This document shows positions 43,936 to 51,776 of a DNA stretch of 64,000 nt, in pieces. Position 1 is the first letter of the stretch. The number at the start of each line of letters is the position of its first letter. Below the pieces are notes generated by a model that did not search any database, was not told the DNA's origin, and worked only from the letters and a program-made list of their open reading frames with translations. The stretch is taken from contig JABDAU010000008.1 of NCBI GenBank assembly GCA_013289045.1, positions 1 through 64,000 of the forward strand. The letters run 5' to 3'. The translations under genes and the position numbers were made by a program. The DNA is from Bacteroidota bacterium (GTDB taxonomy: Bacteria > Bacteroidota > Bacteroidia > Sphingobacteriales > Sphingobacteriaceae).

Positions 43936-45615
43936 ATGGCAAATAACTCTTATGATGCTATTGTAATCGGGTCCGGGATCAGCGGGGGCTGGGCGGCGAA
44001 GGAACTTACCGAAAATGGTTTGAAAACCATTATGCTTGAGCGCGGGCGCAACATTGAGCATGTGAAGGATTACACCAATGCGCTAAAAGCGCCCTGGGAA
44101 TTCGAGCATCGCGGTGGCCGTACGCAACAGATGAGCAAAGACTACCCGGTACTCGGGCGCGAGTACTTCCTCAACGAAACCAACCTTGATTATTGGGCAA
44201 GCGACAAAGACAGTCCGTACGTAGAAGTGAAACGTTTTGACTGGTTCCGGGGCTACCATGTTGGCGGTCGCTCGCTGATGTGGGGGCGTCAAAGCTACCG
44301 CTGGAGCGACCTGGATTTTGAAGCAAACCTGAAAGAAGGTGTTGGCGTAGACTGGCCCATCCGCTATAAAGACCTTGCCCCATGGTACAGCCATGTGGAG
44401 AGGCATGCAGGCATCAGCGGATCATTAGAAGGCATGCACCAGTTGCCGGATGGCGATTTTTTGCCGCCGATGGATATGAATGTTGCCGAACGATCGGTCG
44501 CCGACAAGGTGAACGCACACTACGCCGGCAAGCGAAAGATCATCATCGGCCGTACGGCTAATCTTACCAAAGCATTACCGGGCCGCAGCCATTGCCAGTT
44601 CCGCAACAAATGCGCTATGGGTTGCCCGTTTGGGGCTTACTTCAGCACGCAGTCGTCTACATTGCCGGCCGCTATGGCAACGGGTAATTTAACGGTGAGG
44701 CCATATTCTATCGTTACCCGGATTCTGTACGACAAGGACAAAAAGAAGGCGACCGGGGTTGAAGTGCTCGATGCGCAAACGAATAAAACTTACGAGTATT
44801 ACGCAAAAGTAATCTTCCTGAATGCCTCAACGCTGAACAGCGCCTGGGTATTGATGAACTCGGCTACTGATGTTTGGCCTGACGGACTGGGCAGTAGCAG
44901 CGGCGAATTGGGCCACAACCTGATGGACCACCACATGCGCGTAGGCGCCTATGGTACGGTGGAAGGTTTTGAGGACCGGTACTATTTCGGTCGCAGGCCG
45001 AATGGCATTTATGTGCCGCGCTACCGCAATGTGGATGGCGACAAGCGTGATTACCTACGTGGTTTCGGCTACCAGGGATTGGCGAGCCGCGAAGGCTGGG
45101 GCCGCGATATCGCTGAAATGGAAATAGGAGGCGCTTATAAAGATGCGCTGGGCGAACCGGGTAAATGGACATTCGGCATGGCCGCCTTCGGCGAAATGCT
45201 GCCCGACCACAACAATAAGGTTACGCTGGATAAGAATAAGAAAGATAAATGGGGATTGCCGGTATTGGCTATCGATGCACAAACAGGCGAGAACGAACGC
45301 AAGATGCGGGTGGACATGGTGAATGATGCCATGGAAATGCTCACCGTAGCCGGGTTGAAGGATGTAGCAAAATTCGAAGCAGAATCATATCCGGGAGCAG
45401 CGATACATGAAATGGGCACCGCCCGCATGGGCCGCGACCCCAAAACCTCAGTACTAAACGAATGGAACCAGGTTTGGGACGCGAAGAATGTATTTGTAAC
45501 CGATGGCGCAGCAATGGCCTCAACCGCCTGCCAAAACCCGTCGCTTACATACATGGCGCTAACAGCGAGGGCAGCTAATTATGCCGCTGCGGAGTTGAAA
45601 AAGGGAAATATTTGA
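43936..45615 (+). CDS. GMC-family oxidoreductase (glucose-methanol-choline type)
   Basis: This FAD-dependent oxidoreductase has the dinucleotide-binding GSGISGGWAAKELTENG (residues 12-28) and later GMC blocks (HVGGRSLMWGRQSYRWS, SSTLPAAMATGNLTVRPYS, SLTYMALTARAA). Members oxidise sugars, polyols or alcohols; the electron acceptor is often a cytochrome or gluconate dehydrogenase subunit, absent here. It lacks a Tat signal at the N-terminus shown. It begins a group with a Tat-dependent isomerase-like protein, an alcohol dehydrogenase and an esterase. Confidence 0.88.
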   Translation: MANNSYDAIVIGSGISGGWAAKELTENGLKTIMLERGRNIEHVKDYTNALKAPWEFEHRGGRTQQMSKDYPVLGREYFLNETNLDYWASDKDSPYVEVKRFDWFRGYHVGGRSLMWGRQSYRWSDLDFEANLKEGVGVDWPIRYKDLAPWYSHVERHAGISGSLEGMHQLPDGDFLPPMDMNVAERSVADKVNAHYAGKRKIIIGRTANLTKALPGRSHCQFRNKCAMGCPFGAYFSTQSSTLPAAMATGNLTVRPYSIVTRILYDKDKKKATGVEVLDAQTNKTYEYYAKVIFLNASTLNSAWVLMNSATDVWPDGLGSSSGELGHNLMDHHMRVGAYGTVEGFEDRYYFGRRPNGIYVPRYRNVDGDKRDYLRGFGYQGLASREGWGRDIAEMEIGGAYKDALGEPGKWTFGMAAFGEMLPDHNNKVTLDKNKKDKWGLPVLAIDAQTGENERKMRVDMVNDAMEMLTVAGLKDVAKFEAESYPGAAIHEMGTARMGRDPKTSVLNEWNQVWDAKNVFVTDGAAMASTACQNPSLTYMALTARAANYAAAELKKGNI

Positions 45616-45646
45616 TTCCACCGATTTGGGGAAGATTGCACCGATA
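45613..45646. repeat. GATTCCACCGATT-type short repeat
   Basis: Two related units (GATTCCACCGAT, GATTGCACCGAT) lie just after the GMC stop. A similar sequence with GATTTCACCGATT runs off the right edge of the window (63965-64000). Confidence 0.45.
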
Positions 45647-45667
45647 AAAGCATAAAGCTTTTTCATT

Positions 45668-45718
45668 CCCTCCCTCGGGAGGGGTGCGGTTGGAAAGAGC
45701 ACAAAGGCAGGGAGGGGT
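45668..45718. repeat. Family G double-hairpin element, degenerate copy
   Basis: CCCTCCCTCGGGAGGGG forms a compact hairpin, with a second GGGAGGGG about 25 bp later. It begins the repeat array between the GMC and isomerase genes. Confidence 0.55.
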
Positions 45719-45740
45719 TTGATATGCCGGGCTGCAGCTA

Positions 45741-45909
45741 AGATCCCCTCTCGAGAGGGGGTGTGCAGGAAAAGCGCGCAAATGCAGGGGTGTGTTTAAC
45801 AAAGCGACTAATACATGGTGCATAAACACACCCCTGCCACCGCACAGGGCTTACGCGCCCCCTCTGCGCCACCGCTAAAGCTAAGGCGGCACGCGGTCGA
45901 GAGGGGATC
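45741..45909. repeat. Family H repeat, copy 1 (169 bp)
   Basis: This unit is repeated without gaps at 46035-46203 with only a few substitutions. It contains a CCCCTCTCGAGAGGGG-type palindrome, a 15-bp perfect inverted repeat (45784-45798 with 45823-45837, core GCAGGGGTGTGTTTA) and a GCCACCGC...GCGG hairpin. A partial copy follows the isomerase gene. Confidence 0.85.
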
Positions 45910-45935
45910 CAAAAACCAGCGCATAGGCGCGCGTT

Positions 45936-45985
45936 CTCCCCCTAAACTTAGGGGGAGGTGTCGACCGCAGGGAGACGGAGGGGGT
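45936..45985. repeat. Family G double-hairpin element, in the array
   Basis: CTCCCCCTAAACTTAGGGGGAG is a strong hairpin, followed by a GTCGACCG segment and GGAGGGGGT. It lies between the two H copies. Confidence 0.55.
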
Positions 45986-46034
45986 AAAATGAAGCGACAG
46001 GTAATGAACTATGCCTGCGTTGAGAATGCAGCTT

Positions 46035-46203
46035 AGATCCCCTCTCGAGAGGGGGTGTGCAGGAAAAGCGCGCAAATGCAGGGGTGTGTTTAACAAAGCG
46101 ATAATCGCATGGTGCATAAACACACCCCTGCCACCGCACAGGGCTTACACGCCCCCTCTGCGCCACCGCTAAAGCTAAGGCGGCACGCGGTCGAGAGGGG
46201 ATC
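46035..46203. repeat. Family H repeat, copy 2 (169 bp)
   Basis: It is aligned to copy 1 without indels at a constant offset of 294 bp, differing at a handful of positions (for example in the loop before CATGGTG). Confidence 0.85.
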
Positions 46204-46236
46204 AAAAAAACGAGCGCCAGCGAAATGATGCAGCTA

Positions 46237-46290
46237 CCCTCTTTCCGCGCAGCGAAGAGAGGGTCGACGGGCGAAGCCTCGTCGGGGTGA
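46237..46290. repeat. Family G double-hairpin element
   Basis: A CCCTCTTTC ... GAAGAGAGGG hairpin is followed by a CGAC ... GTCG hairpin and GGGGTGAG. The same order is found at 51609-51664. Confidence 0.65.
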
Positions 46291-46308
46291 GTCCACCGGG
46301 TCGCGTTC

Positions 46309-46439
46309 GCGTTAGGGATGGCAGCGGATACCGGCACTTCGAGGGCCTCAGTGTGACAAGCCGTGGCTAAGGCCTTGCGCAGTATGAGCGTACAGCCCGG
46401 GCCGCTTCGAGGGCTTCAGCGCGGGCTGCGGCAACGCCC
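46309..46439 (+). repeat. Family A element, copy 3 (extended)
   Basis: It starts GCGTTAGGGATGG and ends GGCAACGCCC, as in the other A copies, but is about 50 bp longer because of two additional hairpins, each with a TTCGAGGG(C/G) loop segment: CACT...AGTG and CGCT...AGCG. It abuts element B3. Confidence 0.75.
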
Positions 46440-46445
46440 AAAATC

Positions 46446-46559
46446 GTCTGAACTCGAATTTATAGAATTGAAGGAATTAATCGAATGGGGAAACTCTCTT
46501 GAGCCCTCCCCAAAAAGGGTTCTAAAAATTCATTCAATTCCAAAAATTCGAGTTCAGAC
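46446..46559. repeat. Family B inverted repeat, copy 3 (variant arms)
   Basis: The first 16 bases (GTCTGAACTCGAATTT) and their complement at the end pair perfectly. The arm differs from copies 1, 2 and 5 (CTCGAATT instead of CCATGATT or CCAGGATT), yet both arms have changed together. Confidence 0.8.
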
Positions 46560-46574
46560 AACAACATTAACAAC

Positions 46575-47447
46575 ATGAAAACAAACCGACGGACATTTAT
46601 CCAACAGGCAAGCCTGCTATCGGCAGGGCTGATGATGAAGCCATCGTTAGCGCCGCGCTTTCATAAAAACGTGGGGTTGCAGCTGTATACCGTTCGCGAG
46701 CAAATAGCCAAGGATGTACCGGGTGTGCTGGCGAAGGTTGCCGCTGCGGGTTATACCAATGTGGAACCGAACGGTTATACACGCAAGGATAAATTCTGGG
46801 GGATGGATGCGAAGGCATTCAAAGCCATACTGGATGCGAACAATTTGATCACCACCAGCGGTTTGTACGGGATAGATATCGGCGGCGAAAAGGATCTGGA
46901 CGACCTGAAGCATTTTGCCGACGTGGCCAATATCCTCGGCGAAAAATATGTGGTGATCCCATGGATCTTCGAGGAATACCGCAAAACGGCGGATGATTAC
47001 AAGGTGCTTGCCGATAAGATGAATAAAGCCGGCGAGGCAACCAAAGCGGCGGGCGTACACCTGGCCTACCATAACCACAACTTCGAGTTTACGGATATGG
47101 GCGGCGGACAATTAGGCTACGACCTGATCCTGGCCAATACCGATCCGAAACTGATAATGATGGAGATGGACATTTACTGGATAGTGCGCGGCGGGGCCGA
47201 CCCGGTTACGCTGTTCAATAAGTACCCGGGCAGGTTTAAGCTGTTCCATGTGAAGGATATGGACAAGGCCAATCATATGATCAACACAGAGGTAGGCAGC
47301 GGTACGATCGACTTTAAAAAGATCTTCGCCAACGCTAAACTGGCCGGTCTGGATTATGCCTTTGTAGAACAGGAGAATTTTGGGATGGACTGGGATGCCA
47401 GCATTACGCAAAGCGCGAATTATTTGAAACATGAATTGTTGAGATGA
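46575..47447 (+). CDS. Tat-exported sugar phosphate isomerase/epimerase-like TIM-barrel protein
   Basis: The first 25 residues contain a twin-arginine motif (NRRTFIQQ) and hydrophobic run, so the folded protein is probably exported by Tat. The rest is an AP-endonuclease-2/xylose-isomerase-like barrel: VGLQLYTVREQIAKDVPGVLAKVAAAGYTNVE, HLAYHNHNFEF, MMEMDIYWIVRGGADP, KLFHVKDMD and a late VEQENFG; His and Glu/Asp metal ligands are visible in these blocks. Such proteins isomerise sugars in the periplasm; substrate unknown. It follows the repeat array and precedes a partial H repeat. Confidence 0.88.
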   Translation: MKTNRRTFIQQASLLSAGLMMKPSLAPRFHKNVGLQLYTVREQIAKDVPGVLAKVAAAGYTNVEPNGYTRKDKFWGMDAKAFKAILDANNLITTSGLYGIDIGGEKDLDDLKHFADVANILGEKYVVIPWIFEEYRKTADDYKVLADKMNKAGEATKAAGVHLAYHNHNFEFTDMGGGQLGYDLILANTDPKLIMMEMDIYWIVRGGADPVTLFNKYPGRFKLFHVKDMDKANHMINTEVGSGTIDFKKIFANAKLAGLDYAFVEQENFGMDWDASITQSANYLKHELLR

Positions 47448-47460
47448 GTGCATGCGGATT

Positions 47461-47540
47461 AACACACCCCTGCAGCCGCACAGGCTGCGCACCCCCTCTG
47501 CGCCACCGCTAAAGCTAAGGCGGCACGCGGTCGAGAGGGG
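47461..47540. repeat. Family H repeat, partial copy 3
   Basis: The right half of the H unit is present, from the ACACACCCCTGC arm to the GGTCGAGAGGGG end, 13 bp after the isomerase stop. The left half is missing. Confidence 0.75.
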
Positions 47541-47630
47541 AACTTGAAAGGTCTGAACGATTAAATATTTAAACACAACAACAAATCAATAATTCAATAA
47601 CTCACTCATTCAATAATTACCCCTACCCAG

Positions 47631-48746
47631 ATGTCAATTCTTTGTAACGCTGCAGTAACCGCAGGAGACGGCACCTACGCTATCCGACAGATAGCTGTAG
47701 GTGATCCTGACGACGACGAGGTATTGGTTAAAATAAAAGCAGCAGGGCTTTGCCATACCGATTACGATTCGTTAAGCTGGGGCAAGCAACTGGTTATCGG
47801 GCATGAAGGCGCAGGCGTGGTGGAAAAGGTTGGCAAAAATGTGACCAGCGTTGCGCCGGGCGATAATGTGATATTGAGCTGGGCTATGCATTGCGGCGAA
47901 TGTTTCCAATGCCTTGAAGGTAACCAGCATATTTGCGAGGTATGCTCGCCGGTAGCTGCCGGTGCGAATGGTTATACGCCCGGTCATGCCCATTTGGAAG
48001 GATGTACTTTGGATGGCGTGCCTGTGATCCGTTCGTTCAATATCGGCACCATATCCGAATACACTTTGGTGAAGGAGAGCGCGGTAGTAAAAAATACCTC
48101 GCCAACAATGACCTTCCCGGCTGCGGCCATTATCAGCTGCGGCGTGATGACCGGCTATGGCTCGGTGGTGAATGCTGCTAAAGTAAAGCCTGGCGCTTCG
48201 GTGGTGGTGCTGGGCACCGGCGGCGTAGGCCTCAACGTAATACAGGGCGCTAAAGTGGCTAAAGCGGGTATGATCATCGCTATAGATGTAAACCCTACCC
48301 GGCTGGAGATGGCTAAAAAATTCGGCGCTACGCACACCGTCCTTGCCGATCGCGATGATACCGGCCTGCTGAACGCCGCCCAACAGGTGCGCGAAATGAC
48401 CACCCGCGGCGCTGATTACGCCTTTGAATGTACCGCCATCCCGGCGCTGGGCGCTGCCCCGCTGGCTATGGTACGCAATGCCGGCACTGCCATGCAGGTA
48501 AGCGGCATTGAAGAAGACATTACCATTGATATGAGGCTTTTTGAGTGGGACAAGATCTATATGAACCCACTATACGGCAAATGCAGGCCGCAAATAGATT
48601 TCCCACAGATCGTGGGCCTGTATGAGAGCGGAGAGATACTGCTGGAAGAAATGATAACCCGAACGTACACATTAAACGACCTGGATAAAGCCTTCGACGA
48701 CATGTTGAAAGGCCGAAACGCAAAAGGCGTAATAGTTTTTAATTAA
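47631..48746 (+). CDS. Zinc-dependent alcohol dehydrogenase
   Basis: This medium-chain dehydrogenase has the catalytic zinc ligands Cys41 (GLCHTDYD) and His58/Glu59 (GHEGAG), and four structural zinc cysteines C88, C91, C94 and C102 (CGECFQCLEGNQHIC). The NAD-binding Rossmann part has GTGGVGLNVIQGAK (about 194-207). It is related to class III / formaldehyde-type dehydrogenases, but the substrate cannot be fixed. It lies 3 bp before an esterase gene with an FrmB-like sequence, which suggests one pathway. Confidence 0.9.
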   Translation: MSILCNAAVTAGDGTYAIRQIAVGDPDDDEVLVKIKAAGLCHTDYDSLSWGKQLVIGHEGAGVVEKVGKNVTSVAPGDNVILSWAMHCGECFQCLEGNQHICEVCSPVAAGANGYTPGHAHLEGCTLDGVPVIRSFNIGTISEYTLVKESAVVKNTSPTMTFPAAAIISCGVMTGYGSVVNAAKVKPGASVVVLGTGGVGLNVIQGAKVAKAGMIIAIDVNPTRLEMAKKFGATHTVLADRDDTGLLNAAQQVREMTTRGADYAFECTAIPALGAAPLAMVRNAGTAMQVSGIEEDITIDMRLFEWDKIYMNPLYGKCRPQIDFPQIVGLYESGEILLEEMITRTYTLNDLDKAFDDMLKGRNAKGVIVFN

Positions 48747-48749
48747 GAA

Positions 48750-49565
48750 ATGTCAAAATTTAGAACAATAGAAGTTTCCGACCCACAATTTGAAAGTAAT
48801 AATCTACGATTTATAACTGTAAAAACCCCTAATTTAAAAGGCCGTGGTGATATATGCGTGTACGTACCCACTGATACGCGTAATACGCAGACGTTGCCAA
48901 TAGTGATACTACTGCATGGCGTTTACGGGAGCGCCTGGAACTGGCCGATGAGCGCCGGTGTACACCTAAAGGTAGATGAGCTGATCAAAAAAGGCGAACT
49001 GCCGCCAATGATCCTCGCCATGCCGTCGGACGGTTTATGGGGCGATGGCTCGGGCTACATGCAACACAACGGCCTCAATTTTGAAAAATGGATAGTGGAG
49101 GATGTACCTGCCGCAGTTCGTGAAACCATAAAAGGCGCGAAACCTGAGTCGCCGATGTTTATTTCGGGGTTGTCGATGGGTGGTTTTGGTGCGCTGCGCA
49201 TTGGCGCGAAATATGGTAAACTATTCAAAGCTATTTCGGGCATGTCATCCATTACCAGCATGCCGCAGATCAAATTTTTTGTGGAGGAAGCCCTGAAAAA
49301 TTACTCGCAGAATGAGGTGGTTGACGAGGACGTTTTCGCCACCATGAAACATTATCGCGAGCATTTGCCCCCGATACGTTTTGATTGCGGAACGAGCGAT
49401 TCATTGCTTCGTTACAACCGCGATCTGCACAGCAAACTGGATAAAATAGGCATACCGCACGTGTATAATGAATATGCAGGCGGGCACGAATGGTCGTACT
49501 GGGCGGAGCATGTGATAGACAGCTTACAGTTTTTTGTGGCGAACCTGTCTGTAACTAAAGCTTAA
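48750..49565 (+). CDS. Alpha/beta-hydrolase esterase, S-formylglutathione hydrolase/FrmB-like
   Basis: The serine nucleophile sits in GLSMGG (about residues 140-145), a typical esterase-D-type motif. LLHGVYGSAWNW carries the oxyanion region, FDCGTSDSLL the catalytic Asp candidate and GGHEWSYWAEH the catalytic His. The Esterase D / FrmB family cleaves S-formylglutathione, but similar proteins cleave acetylated sugars. Being 3 bp after the alcohol dehydrogenase, it is probably co-transcribed. It ends before a terminator. Confidence 0.88.
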   Translation: MSKFRTIEVSDPQFESNNLRFITVKTPNLKGRGDICVYVPTDTRNTQTLPIVILLHGVYGSAWNWPMSAGVHLKVDELIKKGELPPMILAMPSDGLWGDGSGYMQHNGLNFEKWIVEDVPAAVRETIKGAKPESPMFISGLSMGGFGALRIGAKYGKLFKAISGMSSITSMPQIKFFVEEALKNYSQNEVVDEDVFATMKHYREHLPPIRFDCGTSDSLLRYNRDLHSKLDKIGIPHVYNEYAGGHEWSYWAEHVIDSLQFFVANLSVTKA

Positions 49566-49660
49566 GTTAAAAATTATCATGCTGATACTCAAAGTTTTCT
49601 TGCCGGTTTGTGCATTTTCTTTATACCCTGTATACTTAATAGGCAAAATACTACGTTTAC

Positions 49661-49691
49661 AATGTGCAGGCGGATCCTTCGCCTGCATTGT
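49661..49691 (+). other. Hairpin in the gap after the esterase gene
   Basis: TGCAGGCG (49665-49672) and CGCCTGCA (49680-49687) form an 8-bp stem with a 7-nt loop, extended by an ACAAT/ATTGT pairing with a 2-nt bulge. With the terminator 20 bp downstream it could be part of a short transcript; this is speculative. Confidence 0.3.
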
Positions 49692-49707
49692 GATAAGGTT
49701 TAGGTTG

Positions 49708-49746
49708 AAAGCCCCCAAACAGCGAGTGTAAGGGGGCTTTTATTTT
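49708..49746 (+). terminator. Rho-independent terminator
   Basis: AAAGCCCCC (49708-49716) pairs with GGGGGCTTT (49732-49740), 15-nt loop, followed by TATTTT. It ends the ADH-esterase transcript. Confidence 0.8.
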
Positions 49747-49753
49747 ATATTTG
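49746..49753 (+). promoter_or_regulatory. TATATTTG, candidate -7 box of the GreA-like gene
   Basis: This octamer matches TAnnTTTG and ends seven bases before the ATG. It lies directly after the terminator T-run; no -33 box is visible. Confidence 0.35.
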
Positions 49754-49760
49754 AATCCTT

Positions 49761-50216
49761 ATGCCAGATAACATCAAAGAACTCCTCCATCACCAATGCG
49801 TAGCCTACGTGCAAAAACGTGTGCAGGAAGCCGAAAATGCTTTTAAAGACGCAGTACAAGCCGCCAACGACGACACCAAAAGCAGCGCCGGCGATAAATA
49901 CGAAACCGGCCGTGAAATGATGCAGCAGGAAAAAGACCGGATGACCAAACAAGCCAACGAGGCCAATAAGCTGATGGTGGCGCTCAACCATATCGGTACA
50001 AAAAGCAATTCACCGGTAGCTGAGAACGGGAGTTTGGTGATCACTGATCAGGCTAAATTTTACCTGTCTATTAGTGCAGGAAATATTGTAGTAGATGGCG
50101 AGAGCTATATTGCGGTTTCGCCGGCATCGCCAATCGGCTTAAAGCTGAAAGGATTGAAAGCGGGCGACGCATTTGAGCTGAACGGGAAAAGATATAAAGT
50201 GGCGCAGGTATGGTAA
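49761..50216 (+). CDS. GreA/GreB C-terminal-like protein with coiled coil
   Basis: The N-terminal half (about residues 1-90) is a charged helical coiled coil with SSAGDKYETGREMMQQEKDRM in it. The C-terminal half (PASPIGLKLKGLKAGDAFELNGKRYKVAQVW) resembles the GreA/GreB C-terminal domain, which binds the secondary channel of RNA polymerase. Such proteins in Bacteroidota may act on transcription, but the acidic coiled-coil tip residues of GreA cannot be identified with confidence. They are sometimes mislabelled as 3-oxoacyl-ACP synthase. Confidence 0.8.
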   Translation: MPDNIKELLHHQCVAYVQKRVQEAENAFKDAVQAANDDTKSSAGDKYETGREMMQQEKDRMTKQANEANKLMVALNHIGTKSNSPVAENGSLVITDQAKFYLSISAGNIVVDGESYIAVSPASPIGLKLKGLKAGDAFELNGKRYKVAQVW

Positions 50217-50289
50217 GCAATATAGTTGGCGTTAGCTGTAACAAATAGCTATACGTTAAAGTCTAAAAATCAAATCGTAATATTACAGC

Positions 50290-51534
50290 ATGCCGGTAAA
50301 AACTACTTACAGGGAAAATATTTCCATCGCGCTGAACTCCATTGGCGGAAACAGGCTGCGCACAGCGCTCACTGCACTGATCATTGCCATAGGTATTATG
50401 GCGCTGGTAGGTATTTTAACGGCCATAGGCGGTATTACACAACAAACAAACCAGGCTTTTGCGGGCCTGGGCGCAAATTCTTTCACTATCGAGAACCGCG
50501 GCGCCGACCTGAATTTTGGTAATGGCGGCCATGTGAAAGCATATCCGGCAGTTACCTATCAGCAGGGCGCCCGTTTTATGGAAACTTTTAAAACACCTGC
50601 CCTTGTTTCTATAAACCTTATGGTGAGCGGCACCGCAGTTGTTGAATTTGGCAATAAAAAAACCAACCCCAATACACAGCTCGTCGGCAGCAATGATAAT
50701 TACCTGTTCACCAACGGTTATAAACTTGCCGAAGGCCGTAATTTTTCATCATCGGAAATGGAGCACGCCTCAAACGTGATCATTATGGGCGACGATCTGA
50801 AAAAGAAATTGTTCAAAAACGTCGACCCGCTGGGCAAATCTATATCCGTAGGCAGCAGTGGTTTTAAGGTGATCGGTGTGCTGGCAGCAAAAGGCTCATC
50901 AATGGGCGGCAATGGCGGCGACAGGATCTGTATTACCCCTGTGTTAAAAGCCAAGCAGATGGATACTGTCAGTAACCCATCATTTACCATCTCCGTTCAG
51001 GCCACCAGCCCCACAACGTTAGACCCTACAGTTGACGAAGCGATCTCTACATTCAGAAATATTCGCGACCTGCGGGTTACCGATCAGAACAATTTCGAGA
51101 TCAACCGAAGCGACTCTATCCAAAAACAGCTGTCCAAAAACCTGGCGGTGATCACTTTAGTAGGTATAGTTATCGGCATTATCACCCTTACCGGCGCAGC
51201 AATCGGTTTGATGAATATTATGCTGGTTTCGGTAACCGAACGTACCCGCGAGATAGGTGTGCGAAAAGCAATAGGCGCCACGCCGGCTATCATCCGCAAG
51301 CAGTTTTTAATTGAAGCTATCGTAATATGCCTCATCGGCGGTGCAGCAGGTATTATATTGGGGATACTGATAGGCAACCTCATTGTACTGCTTACCAAAG
51401 GGAGCTTTGTAATACCGTGGCTGGCAATCATCAGCGCGTTTCTTGTTTGTGGTGGCATCGGGCTGTTATCCGGTTTTTACCCGGCAAAAAAGGCGTCCAA
51501 GCTCGATCCTGTAGAGGCGCTGCGTTACGAATAA
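50290..51534 (+). CDS. MacB/FtsX-type ABC transporter permease
   Basis: This permease has a first membrane helix after the cytoplasmic N-terminus (LRTALTALIIAIGIMALVGILTAIGG, about 23-48), a large periplasmic MacB_PCD domain (about 50-270) and the FtsX domain with three helices (VITLVGIVIGIITLTGAAIGLMNIMLVSVTERTREIGVRKAIGAT is the signature region, about 282-325). The ATP-binding partner is not adjacent. It probably works with a remote ATPase in export of lipoprotein-like or toxic substrates. Confidence 0.92.
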   Translation: MPVKTTYRENISIALNSIGGNRLRTALTALIIAIGIMALVGILTAIGGITQQTNQAFAGLGANSFTIENRGADLNFGNGGHVKAYPAVTYQQGARFMETFKTPALVSINLMVSGTAVVEFGNKKTNPNTQLVGSNDNYLFTNGYKLAEGRNFSSSEMEHASNVIIMGDDLKKKLFKNVDPLGKSISVGSSGFKVIGVLAAKGSSMGGNGGDRICITPVLKAKQMDTVSNPSFTISVQATSPTTLDPTVDEAISTFRNIRDLRVTDQNNFEINRSDSIQKQLSKNLAVITLVGIVIGIITLTGAAIGLMNIMLVSVTERTREIGVRKAIGATPAIIRKQFLIEAIVICLIGGAAGIILGILIGNLIVLLTKGSFVIPWLAIISAFLVCGGIGLLSGFYPAKKASKLDPVEALRYE

Positions 51535-51608
51535 CGACCTGCTATATGGACACATCTTTGTCTAACCTATCGGGTAATTCATGTCATCAAGTTAAGAAAA
51601 TGTGCTTG

Positions 51609-51664
51609 CCCTCCTTGTGCGAAACAAAGGGAGGGCCGACAAGCGGCTTAGCGACGTCGGGGTA
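51609..51664. repeat. Family G double-hairpin element between convergent genes
   Basis: A CCCTCCTTGT ... ACAAAGGGAGGG hairpin is followed by CCGAC ... GTCGG, then GGGTAG. It occupies part of the gap between the permease and the CpsB-type gene, which converge. Confidence 0.65.
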
Positions 51665-51776
51665 GGTAAACGGAGCGCGATAGGTTGGAAAGCAGCGTTT
51701 CGGCCGTTTTTGTTAACATACACTCCTTATCTTAATGACATTGCCATCGGTAAAACGAACCTTCGCTGCCCGGGAA

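Noticed and set aside
45741-46203. H repeats considered as CRISPR-like
   Set aside because: Two copies of 169 bp with one 125-bp interval do not fit a CRISPR array, and no cas genes are present.
45815-46337. Several frames in the GMC-isomerase gap
   Set aside because: They are translations of H and G repeats on both strands (PLHLRAFPAHPLSRG occurs twice) and not conserved proteins.
46363-46578. Plus-strand frame of 71 codons before the isomerase gene
   Set aside because: It runs through the family A and B elements; the peptide has no known features.
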